Below are positions 51,568 through 60,174 of a stretch of DNA of 64,000 nucleotides, piece by piece. The position numbers were made by a program, and so were the translations under genes. Position 1 is the stretch's first letter. Each line of letters starts with the position of its first letter. A model generated the notes under the pieces. That model made no database searches, had not been told where the DNA came from, and saw nothing but the letters and a program-made list of their open reading frames with translations. The DNA lies in the NCBI RefSeq assembly GCF_000482745.1, contig NZ_AXWQ01000006.1, positions 279,092 to 343,091 of the forward strand, given 5' to 3'. Source of the stretch: Oleidesulfovibrio alaskensis DSM 16109 (lineage in GTDB: Bacteria > Desulfobacterota > Desulfovibrionia > Desulfovibrionales > Desulfovibrionaceae).

Positions 51568-51777
51568 ATGCTTGTACAGGCAGTCCGAGGCGTGCGTGTT
51601 CCCGCGGAAGATACCCCGCGCCGCCACATAGACGACAGTGCACCGGTGGAGGTGCCCGATACAGCGTACTATCGCCGCCGCATGGCGGATGGCGATCTGG
51701 TGGAAGTTGCAGATGTCAAATCCGCCGCTTCCGTCCCCAAAACCGTCAGCAAGGAGGCCCGCCGTGGCAAGTCCTAA
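51568..51777 (+). CDS. Mu gp38-like protein (DUF2635)
   Basis: A 69-residue protein. The DUF2635 pattern is MLVQAVRGVRVPAED followed by VEVPDTAYYRRRMADGDLVEV. CAGGAG precedes the ATG. It ends 14 bases inside the sheath gene, so the two are translationally coupled. Function unknown; always found beside the sheath gene in Mu-like phages. Confidence 0.78.
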   Translation: MLVQAVRGVRVPAEDTPRRHIDDSAPVEVPDTAYYRRRMADGDLVEVADVKSAASVPKTVSKEARRGKS

Positions 51778-53185
51778 CGTCAGTTTCGACACCTTGCCCG
51801 CTTCCATCCGCAAGCCGGGCAAGTACATAGAGTTTAACACCCGTCTTGCTGTACGCACGCTGCCGGCCAACACGCAGCGCGTGCTTATTGTGGCGCAAAG
51901 TACGGCACAGGGTGCCCAGCCCGCCGGTCAGCCCGTGGCCGTGTTTTCAGATGATGAAGCCCGCATTCTGTTCGGCACCGGCAGCATTGCCCACGCCATG
52001 GTAAAAGCGGCCATTGTCAGCAACCCGTACCTGCAGATCGATGTGCTGCCTGTTGCCGATGATGCCGCCGGTATTGCCGCCAGCGGTACGGTTACTGTCA
52101 CGGGCACAGCCGCCAGTGCGGGCGTTGTCAGTCTGGCTGTGGCCGACAGCAGTGTACGCATTGCCGTGGCAAAAGGTGATGCCGCTGCCGCCGTGGCCGC
52201 CGCGTTGGCAGCGGCCGTCAACGCACGTGCGGAACTGCCCGTAACGGCCACCGCGCAGACAGGCACCGTCACCCTGACAGCCCGCAACAAAGGCACGCTG
52301 GGCAACCGTATTCCGCTGGCCCTCAGCGAGACTGCAGACGGAGTGGCAGCGGAAATCGCGGCCATGAGCGGCGGTCAGGCCGACCCCGATATCACCGCTG
52401 CACTGGCTGCCGTATTCGGCGGGGGGCACCACATCATTGTCAGCCCCTACACGGATCAGGAAAACCTGACAGCCTTGCGCACGCACCTTGATGCCGTTTC
52501 CCACGCACTGGAACAGCGCGGCGCCATAGGTGTGTGCGGCCTTACCGGCACTCTGGCACAGGCCACCACGCTGGCCGGCCAGATTAACTCCGGCCGTATA
52601 ACCATGGCCCTGCTGCCCGGTACGGAAAGTACTTCATGGCAAGTGGCAGCGGCCTATGCCGCGCAGATTGCGGGAGAAGAAGACCCCGCGCGGCCCCTCA
52701 ACACCTTGCCGCTTACCGGCATTGTTGCGCCGCCTGTGCCGCGGCGCCTCAGCCGTATGGAGCAGGAAACAGCCCTGCATAACGGCATCACCCCGCTGGA
52801 AGTGGCGCCGGGTGAAATCGTGCGCATTGTACGCAGCGTCAGCACGTATACGCTGGACCCCCAGGGCATAGACGACATCGCACTGCTTGATGTGACCACC
52901 ATCCGTACCCTTGACTATGTGCGCAAGGCCGTGCGCGAACGCATCAGTCTGCGCTTTCCGCGTGAAAAGCTGTCCGCCCGCACAGCGCCCAAAGTGCGCA
53001 GCGAGATTCTGGACGTGCTGGTCAAGATGGAAGAGCTGGAAATTGTGGAGGAAGTGGAAGCCAACAAGTCCGGCGTCATCGTGGAACGCGATAGTCAGGA
53101 CCCCAACAGGCTTAACGCCAAAATTCCGGTGGACGTGGTCAACGGCCTGCATGTGTTTGCCGGACGCATCGACCTACTGCTGTAA
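51764..53185 (+). CDS. Contractile tail sheath protein (Mu gpL-like)
   Basis: A 473-residue sheath protein starting at GTG 51764, five bases after AAGGAGG. Features: FDTLPASIRKPGKYIEFN at the N-terminus, TLPANTQRVLIVAQ, PYTDQENLTALRTHLD and C-terminal VNGLHVFAGRIDLLL. It marks the phage as a myovirus. Transcription may end at the inverted repeat that follows (53213-53256). The next late gene, the tail tube, is displaced by 1.5 kb by an AT-rich insertion. Confidence 0.88.
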   Translation: MASPNVSFDTLPASIRKPGKYIEFNTRLAVRTLPANTQRVLIVAQSTAQGAQPAGQPVAVFSDDEARILFGTGSIAHAMVKAAIVSNPYLQIDVLPVADDAAGIAASGTVTVTGTAASAGVVSLAVADSSVRIAVAKGDAAAAVAAALAAAVNARAELPVTATAQTGTVTLTARNKGTLGNRIPLALSETADGVAAEIAAMSGGQADPDITAALAAVFGGGHHIIVSPYTDQENLTALRTHLDAVSHALEQRGAIGVCGLTGTLAQATTLAGQINSGRITMALLPGTESTSWQVAAAYAAQIAGEEDPARPLNTLPLTGIVAPPVPRRLSRMEQETALHNGITPLEVAPGEIVRIVRSVSTYTLDPQGIDDIALLDVTTIRTLDYVRKAVRERISLRFPREKLSARTAPKVRSEILDVLVKMEELEIVEEVEANKSGVIVERDSQDPNRLNAKIPVDVVNGLHVFAGRIDLLL

Positions 53186-53212
53186 CGGCGGAGTGCTCCA
53201 CTATAGCAGCAG

Positions 53213-53256
53213 AGAGCGCTGCTGTTCTGCGTTGTTACCGCTAGCGGCAGCGCTCT
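53213..53256 (+). terminator. Inverted repeat after the sheath gene
   Basis: AGAGCGCTGC (53213-53222) and GCAGCGCTCT (53247-53256) can pair around a 24-base loop. Only a short TTT follows, so termination is uncertain. It marks the left edge of the AT-rich cargo. Confidence 0.4.
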
Positions 53257-53324
53257 TTCCTATGGCTTTAGTTTTTTATAAAAAACGGATATAGATTGAC
53301 CAAAAGCCATTGGAGAAAAAGTAG

Positions 53325-54185
53325 ATGAGTAACGTGTTGTGCTTTGATCTTTATCGTTATCAGATAATTCCTATTGCACGCGAATTTCAGTTGCACTTAG
53401 ACCGTGAGGTTGACTACGAAAAAGTCATTCGCCAAAAGAATTCGCATTTTGCTGAGGCGTTAATAGCTGCAACGTTTCGATATAAACGTCAGTTGCTTGT
53501 ACATTCTCTTGATGTAATTACTCCATCAGAAAATTTTTTACTAACCATTGCAAGGGAAAAACAGGTATCGAGATATACTGAAGATTTTAAAAAAGAACAA
53601 ATTGAAAGTTTCCCGCCTACGAGAATTTTCATTATAAACAGAAGTGACGTTCAAATATGTGCTGTAGAGAGAAATATGTACTTTTCTCATACCGATGTGA
53701 TTGTTAATAAAATAATTGCACCCGAAATAAACCGTTATCTTAAAAAAAACTATTTAACTGCGAAGTTTAGTGCAATAACCGATAAAAATTCGTTCTGGGA
53801 TTTTGCAAAAAAAAATGAAGGTAAAGTGACATCTATCGAGTTCCATTTGGTTACTCCAAACATGTCAAACATGTCTGCAATGTTGTCAGAAGAGCTAAAG
53901 AGTGTGGCAAAAGGAACTCGTGCAGCCACAACGAATGTAAAATTAAAGTCCGAACATAAAAATTACCTCGAAGTTTCAAGGGAAAACAAGCAACTTGCGG
54001 ATATAGTGAATTATGCAGCTCAAGGCGGTGGAGATGTTTTTGTTAAAATTACTGGGAAAAAAGCCAGATTCGTTTTAGGGGAAAATCAAGTAACGATTGA
54101 TATTCCTTCAAGTTCTATTGACTCTGAAAGCCGTGAACAGTTGCCGAAACAAATAAGCGAATATGTAAATGGCTACTTTAGGTAG
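53325..54185 (+). CDS. Cargo protein A, RexA-like / DUF4747-like candidate
   Basis: A 286-residue soluble protein without signal or membrane segment. An N-terminal mixed half ends in FPPTRIFIINRSDVQICAVER, compared with GFPSFLFVEGDTIGFAR in lambda RexA (279 residues). A middle beta segment reads VTSIEFHLVTPNMSNM, and a C-terminal beta-rich part (VFVKITGKKARFVLG) ends in a helix. The same block order occurs in RexA and DUF4747 proteins; identity is too low to prove homology by eye. DNA is AT-rich (two 60-base lines counted: 27% and 35% G+C, against 67% in the sheath gene). GGAG lies nine bases before the ATG, and TATAGA at 53290 is a weak -10 candidate. It overlaps cargo gene B by 17 bases. 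Proposed role: phage-exclusion sensor. Confidence 0.5.
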   Translation: MSNVLCFDLYRYQIIPIAREFQLHLDREVDYEKVIRQKNSHFAEALIAATFRYKRQLLVHSLDVITPSENFLLTIAREKQVSRYTEDFKKEQIESFPPTRIFIINRSDVQICAVERNMYFSHTDVIVNKIIAPEINRYLKKNYLTAKFSAITDKNSFWDFAKKNEGKVTSIEFHLVTPNMSNMSAMLSEELKSVAKGTRAATTNVKLKSEHKNYLEVSRENKQLADIVNYAAQGGGDVFVKITGKKARFVLGENQVTIDIPSSSIDSESREQLPKQISEYVNGYFR

Positions 54186-54609
54186 ATATACTCTTTTTGC
54201 AATAGTTGCATTGATCATCTCTCTTTTTTCAATGTATGCAAAGAGTGATTTTATAGAAAAAATTCTCATCAAAAATTCCTTTGAAGTATCAATAACGTTG
54301 TTTGCGATATTTATTTCATTAGCTTCAATTCTTGCGACACAAATAAAAATTCTACATAAAGTTTGCCCAGTAGATATTAAAAAAATTTCACGCACCATGC
54401 ATGGAGCAATGCTAGAGTTTATCATTGTTATTGTTTTTACATTGGTGATAAATATAATCCATAGTGGCGAGTTGTTTAGTATAGAGTCAAATATAGTCTT
54501 TAAGGTAACAATAGATGTTTTATTTGTGGAAGCTATGTTTGTACAACTGTGGATTATATATGATTTTTTAAAATCTATATTAACAATTATACAATTTGAA
54601 GATAGTTAA
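54169..54609 (+). CDS. Cargo protein B, four-helix membrane protein (RexB-like candidate)
   Basis: A 146-residue integral membrane protein with four hydrophobic segments at about residues 6-24, 39-60, 81-99 and 110-133. A short charged loop (HKVCPVDIKKISRT) sits between the second and third. Lambda RexB has 144 residues, four segments and the same position after rexA. In lambda, RexB forms an ion channel that depolarises the cell when RexA is triggered by an invading phage. The start overlaps the A gene by 17 bases with no good ribosome site, implying translational coupling. It is followed by a strong terminator. Low G+C and isolation inside the tail operon mark it as cargo. Confidence 0.5.
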   Translation: MATLGRYTLFAIVALIISLFSMYAKSDFIEKILIKNSFEVSITLFAIFISLASILATQIKILHKVCPVDIKKISRTMHGAMLEFIIVIVFTLVINIIHSGELFSIESNIVFKVTIDVLFVEAMFVQLWIIYDFLKSILTIIQFEDS

Positions 54610-54636
54610 TATATACTGAATAGCTTCATGCAGCTT

Positions 54637-54681
54637 AGCCCTCGCATCATAGATATATATGGTGCGAGGGCTTTCATTTTT
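54637..54681 (+). terminator. Terminator closing the cargo module
   Basis: Ten-bp perfect stem AGCCCTCGCA/TGCGAGGGCT (54637-54646 with 54663-54672), an AT-rich loop and TTCATTTTT. It separates the cargo from the tail tube gene. Confidence 0.85.
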
Positions 54682-54700
54682 ACAGTAAAGGAGCATCCAG

Positions 54701-55075
54701 ATGGCTTTGAAAGAATATTTAGGCGCAATTGTACTGGAAGTGGACGGACAGGAATACGAAGTTGAATCCGTGGACATCAGCCATAAGAGCGGCCGCAAGC
54801 TGGTAAAAACCATGAACCGCACAGGCCGCGCCAGCGGCTATTCCGAAGGTGTTCATGAATTTTCGCTGCGTGTGACTGCGCCCGTGCCCAAAGAAGGCGC
54901 CCCCGACTGGGACAACATTGTCGGCGCAAAGCTGACCATTTATCCCGTATCAGCCGGTGGCAGGCGCGAATCCTACCTTGACTGCGTCAGCATGGAAGAT
55001 TCGCGCAAATACAGCGTGGATAACGAGGCTAAGGTGGACGTCACGCTGGCCGCTCTGGACAGAATCGAAGAATAA
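54701..55075 (+). CDS. Tail tube protein (Mu gpM-like)
   Basis: A 124-residue protein with the gpM pattern: EYLGAIVLEVDGQEYEVESVDISHKSGRK, KTMNRTGRASGYSEGV, KLTIYPVSAGG and YSVDNEAKVDVTLAALDR. It forms the inner tube of the contractile tail. AAAGGAG precedes the ATG. It would normally follow the sheath gene directly. Confidence 0.85.
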   Translation: MALKEYLGAIVLEVDGQEYEVESVDISHKSGRKLVKTMNRTGRASGYSEGVHEFSLRVTAPVPKEGAPDWDNIVGAKLTIYPVSAGGRRESYLDCVSMEDSRKYSVDNEAKVDVTLAALDRIEE

Positions 55076-55092
55076 CCCCCAAGGAGCCAGAC

Positions 55093-55518
55093 ATGACACA
55101 CCCCGCACAAACGCCCGGCGCACCGGACAGCCAGTCCGGTCCCGGCATCGTAGAAGGTCGCACCGTTATCCAGCCGGTACCCCCGCCTCTGGGGGCGCAC
55201 CGCGGTGCCCTGACAGAACGGGGCACCCTGACCATAGGCTACCGTGACGAATCCGGCACATGGCATAAGGATTTTGAAATCCGTCTGCCTACCATGCTGG
55301 ATGTGGAAGTGGCCATGGCACAAGCCGGCGAAGGCGCATCGCTGGCCGCCATAACCCGCCACACATGGGCACGCACGCTGGTGCGCATAGGCACTGTGAC
55401 CCACATAACCGCCGATATGCTGGCCTCGCTGGCCGATACGGAATACGGCGTGCTGCTGGCCGCGGAAGAAGCGCTGCGAAAAAAGCTGAAAGCCGCGAGC
55501 GCCACCTTGCCCGGATAA
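55093..55518 (+). CDS. Tail assembly chaperone, short form (Mu gp41-like)
   Basis: A 141-residue protein. After a proline-rich start it contains GTLTIGYRDESGTWHKDFEIRLPTMLDVEVAMAQ and ITADMLASLADTEYGVLLAAEEALRKK. It sits between tube and tape measure genes, as do lambda gpG and Mu gp41. Near codon 130 lies the slippery heptamer A-AAA-AAG (55479-55485). Ribosomes that do not slip stop at 55518. Confidence 0.8.
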   Translation: MTHPAQTPGAPDSQSGPGIVEGRTVIQPVPPPLGAHRGALTERGTLTIGYRDESGTWHKDFEIRLPTMLDVEVAMAQAGEGASLAAITRHTWARTLVRIGTVTHITADMLASLADTEYGVLLAAEEALRKKLKAASATLPG

Positions 55519-55700
55519 GGCAGGCCCAGCTGGTTCTGGTGCGTCATGGCTTTGCCTATGCCGAGGTGCAGGCCATGACGCAGCCGGAGATGCTGCATTT
55601 TATCGAGCTGCTCGGCGGCAGAAAAACAGGCGAACCGGCGGGGACCCGCAGAGTGGTAAACCGGCGGCTGGTCCCGAAAAATAAACACATCAGCAAGTAA
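55093..55700 (+). CDS. Tail assembly chaperone, -1 frameshift fusion form
   Basis: At 55479-55485 the zero-frame codons CGA-AAA-AAG contain A-AAA-AAG, a canonical -1 slip site. Slipping leads into an open frame that reads AESRERHLARIRQAQLVLVRHG, then EMLHFIELLGGRK and a basic end, stopping at 55700. The fusion has about 202 residues. The second frame has no start of its own at a sensible place. The short-to-fusion ratio is essential for tail assembly in lambda and was predicted for Mu gp41/gp42. Confidence 0.8.
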
Positions 55701-55721
55701 TGATACTCAGATGAGGTGCCC

Positions 55722-57689
55722 ATGTCCGGTATGGATGTACAGATAGCCTTGCGCCTGCGGGACAATATGAGCACGCAGGCAAGGCGTGCCCTTGACGAGG
55801 TTGCGCGCGGCGCAGGCAAGGCTTCTGACGCGGCACATACGCTTGCACGGGCCACAGCTTCAGCAGACAGGCAGGGCTTTTCGCGTCTTGTACACGGCCT
55901 GCGCACGGTGGACAGCCTGAGCCGCAGGGCGGAAAACAGCATGAAAGCTCTGGGCCGCACCGCTGCCGGTGTGGCCCGGTCCACCGCACAGCTGGGTGCA
56001 GGGCTGGCCGCCGGAGCCTATGTCGGGCAGCGGGCACTGGCCCGGCCCGTAGATTTTGAACTGCGCATGGCCCGTATGGCAAACACGGCGTATGCAGACC
56101 GCGATGCCGCAGGACGCAGTGCGGGCATGGCGGAATTGGCAAAAGTCGTGGATATGGCCGCCCGGCTGGGCGGCAACCGCGAACAGGCTGCTGAGGCACT
56201 GGACGCCATGCTGGCGTCCGGTGCTCTGGAAACCGGTGTGGCCATGCGTCTGCTGCCGGTGCTGCAGCGATACGCACAGGCCTCCGGCGCGGCCTCTACA
56301 GAGCTGGCAGACATTGTCATCCGCGGTGTCCAACAGGGCTTTTTTTCACCCGATCAGGCACCGGCAGCACTGGATAAAGCCATTGTGGCAGGTCAGCAGG
56401 GCGGGTTCGAGCTGAAAGACATGGCCCGCTGGCTGCCCCAGATGATGGCCAGCGCTCAGGGCATGAAAGGCATGGCCGGTTATGAACGTCTGCTGGCATC
56501 AGCGCAGGCATCGGCCATTACCGCCGGCAGCAAAGATCAGGCGGGCAACAACCTGGTCAACCTGCTGGCCAAGATGAACAGCCAGGACGCCCAGCGGAAT
56601 TTTGAAAAATTCGGTATCGACCTTGCCGGTAGCCTTGCCGCAGCCCGAGATAAGGGTGCTCTGCCTTTGGATACTTTTATTCGCCTGCTGGAAACCCGCA
56701 TTGTTGCCGGTGATAAACGCTTTGCCGCCCTGCAGCAGCGCGCCGCCGGAGAAAAAGGACCGGAGCGGACAGCCATACTCAACGACATGGCAGACATACT
56801 GCAGGCCGGAGCGGTCGGCCAGATAGTGCAGGACAGGCAAGCCCTGATGGCTCTGGTGGCTGAAATGTCGCAGAAAAAGTACATCGCAGATGTGCAAGCT
56901 GCCATGCAGAACGCATCAGGAGCCGGAGGGACTTCATACGATGTTGTTTCTGAAACAATCATGTTTAAACTTCAAAGACTGATGACAGAGGTGGAGATAG
57001 CGTATTCTGCTGTGCTGGAATCCATAAAAACCCCTCTCGCCTCTATCGTTGATACAGCTGTAAAAACGGCGAAAAGTTTTCCTAAACTCACATTTGTTGT
57101 TACCGGTGCGGCCACTGCAATCGCCATGTTTGGTGCCACCGCTGCCGCAATGAGCGGCTGGAACATGCTTACCGGCCGCGGCGGGGGCGGTGCCCTGCGC
57201 GGAGGCCGTGCTAGCGGTGTTGCCGGTATGGTGCGCGCTGTGGGCAGGCAAGGCAAAGGGGCGGTAAAATCACTCGGCAGGATTTTCGGGCGGGGCGGCG
57301 CCCCGCTTGCCCTTGCTGCGACCGCAGCCGATATCATTACCACAGAAGCCAGTGGCGATCTGACCCGCAACGAGAAAAATGCAGCCCACGTGGGCACTGC
57401 CGGAGGCCTTGCAGGAGCGCTGGCCGGAGGTAAAGCGGGTGCTGCGATGGGTGGAGCCATCGGAACATTTTTTGCGCCCGGAGTAGGTACCGCCATAGGT
57501 GCCGGTGTGGGCGGGCTGATTGGTGCAGGTTTTGGCGCGTGGGGGGGCCAGAGCCTCGGCGATATGCTGGGCAATCTTATTTTTTCCGACGATTCCACCA
57601 CCACGGTACACACCCATATCAATATAGATGGCCGCGAACTGGCCAGCGCGGTTGAATCTGTGCAGCTGCGTAATGCACGCAGGCACTAG
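55722..57689 (+). CDS. Tail tape measure protein
   Basis: A 655-residue protein. The opening MSGMDVQIALRLRDNMSTQARRALDEVARGAGKA is a TP901-like tape measure start. A long alanine-rich helical body covers residues 20-400 and hydrophobic, glycine-rich segments lie near 440-480 and 560-635 (GGLAGALAGGKAGAAMGGAIG). It sets tail length and helps DNA entry. The ATG at 55722 follows GAGGTG. It is placed right after the frameshifted chaperone, as expected. Confidence 0.87.
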   Translation: MSGMDVQIALRLRDNMSTQARRALDEVARGAGKASDAAHTLARATASADRQGFSRLVHGLRTVDSLSRRAENSMKALGRTAAGVARSTAQLGAGLAAGAYVGQRALARPVDFELRMARMANTAYADRDAAGRSAGMAELAKVVDMAARLGGNREQAAEALDAMLASGALETGVAMRLLPVLQRYAQASGAASTELADIVIRGVQQGFFSPDQAPAALDKAIVAGQQGGFELKDMARWLPQMMASAQGMKGMAGYERLLASAQASAITAGSKDQAGNNLVNLLAKMNSQDAQRNFEKFGIDLAGSLAAARDKGALPLDTFIRLLETRIVAGDKRFAALQQRAAGEKGPERTAILNDMADILQAGAVGQIVQDRQALMALVAEMSQKKYIADVQAAMQNASGAGGTSYDVVSETIMFKLQRLMTEVEIAYSAVLESIKTPLASIVDTAVKTAKSFPKLTFVVTGAATAIAMFGATAAAMSGWNMLTGRGGGGALRGGRASGVAGMVRAVGRQGKGAVKSLGRIFGRGGAPLALAATAADIITTEASGDLTRNEKNAAHVGTAGGLAGALAGGKAGAAMGGAIGTFFAPGVGTAIGAGVGGLIGAGFGAWGGQSLGDMLGNLIFSDDSTTTVHTHINIDGRELASAVESVQLRNARRH

Positions 57690-57698
57690 GAGGCGGTT

Positions 57699-59090
57699 AT
57701 GAGCTGGAAGGACTCGCTGCAGGACGCCCGCTTTCGTAACGTGACGTTTGAGGTGCTGCGCATACGGGACACAGGCAGCCATGCAGTGCAGGAACATAAG
57801 TACCCGTACCGTGACGGGGCAGAACAGGAAGATATGGGCACCGACGCACAGCGTATCAGCCTGACCGGCGTTTTTTACGGGCCGCAGTATGAAACCGGCC
57901 TTAACGCACTGCGTGCCGCCTTGCGCGAGCATGGCAAAGGCGAACTGATGCACCCTGTGTTCGGGCCGGTGGAAGTGGTGGTGCTTACATGGGACTGTTC
58001 GTTTGACGGTGAACGGCCGGACTATGCCGAAGTGCAGATGGAATTTGCCGAGGCCGGCCGGGATATGCCGTTTTTTGCTGCCGGAGCGCAGGGCCACCGT
58101 GCCCGGGCACAGGCGGCTGACATCAGCGTGCAGTCAGCCACCCGTACCGCGGCGGAACAGTCCGGCGCATCGCTGTCACGCTGGCTTGTGACCGTGGCCA
58201 GAAACGTCTCTCCTGCTCAGCGCCTTGCGGTGCTGAACATACTGCAAGGGGCGCTGCAGGACTATGCGGGCGGCGTACGCTCGGTGCACGATGCAGCCTC
58301 GTATTTCGATCTGCCTTCAGCCTATCTGGCAGATATGGAAGCCGCACAGCAGCTGCTGGCCGACCCTGTCCGGAGCCTCGGCCTGCAGGGGCTGGGGTAC
58401 CGCAACTGGCAGCGGCTTTCGCGTCTTTTTCCGGCACGCACGCTGTCCGGCGGCACGCGCCCGTATTCCGACAGTGTCGGCAGCTACGCAGGCACCATCA
58501 CCACGGGGCCGTCATCCGGACTGCCGGAATCGTCCCCCGGTATTTTTCTGCCGCCGGTACCGCCCTCTGACGGCGCAGATCTGCTTGCCGGTCTGCCAGA
58601 CTCGCCGGCAGACCCGCCGGCAGAATCACAAACGGATGTGGCAGCGCAGACTCAGGCCCATGTGGCGGTACATGCCAACATTGCCCAGACGGAGATTGTG
58701 GCATCGCAGGCCACCGCCATGCTGGTTGCAGAGGCAGATACCCCGGCCATGACCCCGCACGAGATAGAAGCCCTCACGGGCAATACCCGTACCCGTCTGC
58801 AGGACTGCATAACGCAGGCCCGCACCGTGCTGTCTCCGCCGGATGGCTACGCGGCGGCACAGGCGCTGCGCACAGCGGCTCTTGCCGTACAGCAGGCGGC
58901 GGCCGCCGTCATCAACCAGCGGCCGCCGCTGGTGGCGCATACGGTGTCGGCGCCGTGCAACCTGCATCTGCTGGCCCACAGGCTGTACGGCGACCATACC
59001 CGTGCCGCCGAGCTGGCGCGGCTGAATCCTGCCATCCGCAACCCCAACTTTATCGCACGGGGCGAGGTGCTGCATGTCTATGCCCTCTGA
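57699..59090 (+). CDS. DNA circularisation/tail protein (Mu gpN, gp43-like)
   Basis: A 463-residue protein with the N-terminal DNA_circ_N pattern (SWKDSLQDARFRNVTFEVLRIRD, GTDAQRISLTGVFYG, HPVFGPVEVVV). A proline/alanine-rich middle (around 270-330) follows. The C-terminal 60 residues resemble a LysM-like or gpX-like motif (LHLLAHRLYGDHTRAAELARLNP). It belongs to the baseplate hub. AGGAGG precedes the ATG. It overlaps the next gene by 17 bases. Confidence 0.82.
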   Translation: MSWKDSLQDARFRNVTFEVLRIRDTGSHAVQEHKYPYRDGAEQEDMGTDAQRISLTGVFYGPQYETGLNALRAALREHGKGELMHPVFGPVEVVVLTWDCSFDGERPDYAEVQMEFAEAGRDMPFFAAGAQGHRARAQAADISVQSATRTAAEQSGASLSRWLVTVARNVSPAQRLAVLNILQGALQDYAGGVRSVHDAASYFDLPSAYLADMEAAQQLLADPVRSLGLQGLGYRNWQRLSRLFPARTLSGGTRPYSDSVGSYAGTITTGPSSGLPESSPGIFLPPVPPSDGADLLAGLPDSPADPPAESQTDVAAQTQAHVAVHANIAQTEIVASQATAMLVAEADTPAMTPHEIEALTGNTRTRLQDCITQARTVLSPPDGYAAAQALRTAALAVQQAAAAVINQRPPLVAHTVSAPCNLHLLAHRLYGDHTRAAELARLNPAIRNPNFIARGEVLHVYAL

Positions 59091-60174
59091 ACAACGTGTA
59101 TCCGTAACCATTGCCGGACGCGGGCACACCGACTGGCTGACCTATGAGATTGAAAGCGATCTTATGACACCGGCGGATGGCTGGCATGTCACACTGGGCC
59201 TGCCTGACGGCAAGCTGCCGCGGGAGGTGACACCATGGGCGCGGGTGCATGTGGCCGTGGGCGGACAAACCGTATTGCAAGGCAGGGTGGACAGCGTGGA
59301 ACAGCGCGTGAGCAAAGGCGAACACACTCTTGCCCTGACCGGCCGCGATGATGCCGCCGTGCTGGTGGACTGCTCCGCGCCGCTGTTTGTGGCGCGCGAG
59401 GTTACCCTGACAGATATAGTCAGCACCATTGTCCGGCCGCTGGGCATAGCCAAAGTGCGCATCGGCGGCGGCAGCTTCAGCGACCGGCGCGAAAAAATCA
59501 CCGTGGAGCCTGGCATGACGGCATGGGATGCGCTGCAACGCGCGGCAGAGGCCAACGGCATGTGGCCGTGGTTTTCTCCGGACGGTACACTGATTGTCAG
59601 CGGGCCGGACTATGCAGCACCGCCGGTGGCAGACCTTATTCTGCGCAGAGACGGTAAAGGCAATAACGTTACCGGCATGTCTGTACGCCGCGATATGGCG
59701 GAGCGGTACAGCACCGTCACGGTACTGGGGCAGACTCACGGGACAGAAGGCGCGGACGGTCAGCATAACCTGCGGGCACAGGCAACGGATACCGGCGCGG
59801 CAGCATACCGCCCGCGCATAGTGGTAGAGCCGGAATGCGACACCCAGCCGCTGGCCGCCCGCCGTGCCCGCAAACTGCTGGCAGACGGCATGTGTGCCGG
59901 GCTTACCATCACGGCCACGGTGCGCGGCCACCGCATTGCAGACAGCGCAGGCAAGGGCCTGTTGTGGCAGCCGGGGCAGCGCGTGCGCGTCTGCTCAGAA
60001 CCGCATCATATTGATGATGTGTTTTTTTGTACCGCCCGTACATTCACAGGCGGTAAAGAGCGCGGCAGTGTGACAGAACTTACATTAAAGCCGGACGGTC
60101 TGTGGCTGCCGGATACCGGCCTGCGCAACGGCCGCACAACCGGTCAGGCCCTGCAGGTGGTGGATATATGGTAA
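59074..60174 (+). CDS. Baseplate hub protein (Mu gpP, gp44-like)
   Basis: A 366-residue protein related to phage T4 gp27 and P2 gpD. It shows VSVTIAGRGHTDWLTYEIESDLM, WARVHVAVGGQTVLQGRVD, ITVEPGMTAWDALQRAAEANGMWPWFSPDG and SVTELTLKPDGLWLP. It links the tail tube to the spike. The start at 59074 is inside the previous gene; a second in-frame ATG is at 59080. Confidence 0.82.
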   Translation: MSMPSEQRVSVTIAGRGHTDWLTYEIESDLMTPADGWHVTLGLPDGKLPREVTPWARVHVAVGGQTVLQGRVDSVEQRVSKGEHTLALTGRDDAAVLVDCSAPLFVAREVTLTDIVSTIVRPLGIAKVRIGGGSFSDRREKITVEPGMTAWDALQRAAEANGMWPWFSPDGTLIVSGPDYAAPPVADLILRRDGKGNNVTGMSVRRDMAERYSTVTVLGQTHGTEGADGQHNLRAQATDTGAAAYRPRIVVEPECDTQPLAARRARKLLADGMCAGLTITATVRGHRIADSAGKGLLWQPGQRVRVCSEPHHIDDVFFCTARTFTGGKERGSVTELTLKPDGLWLPDTGLRNGRTTGQALQVVDIW

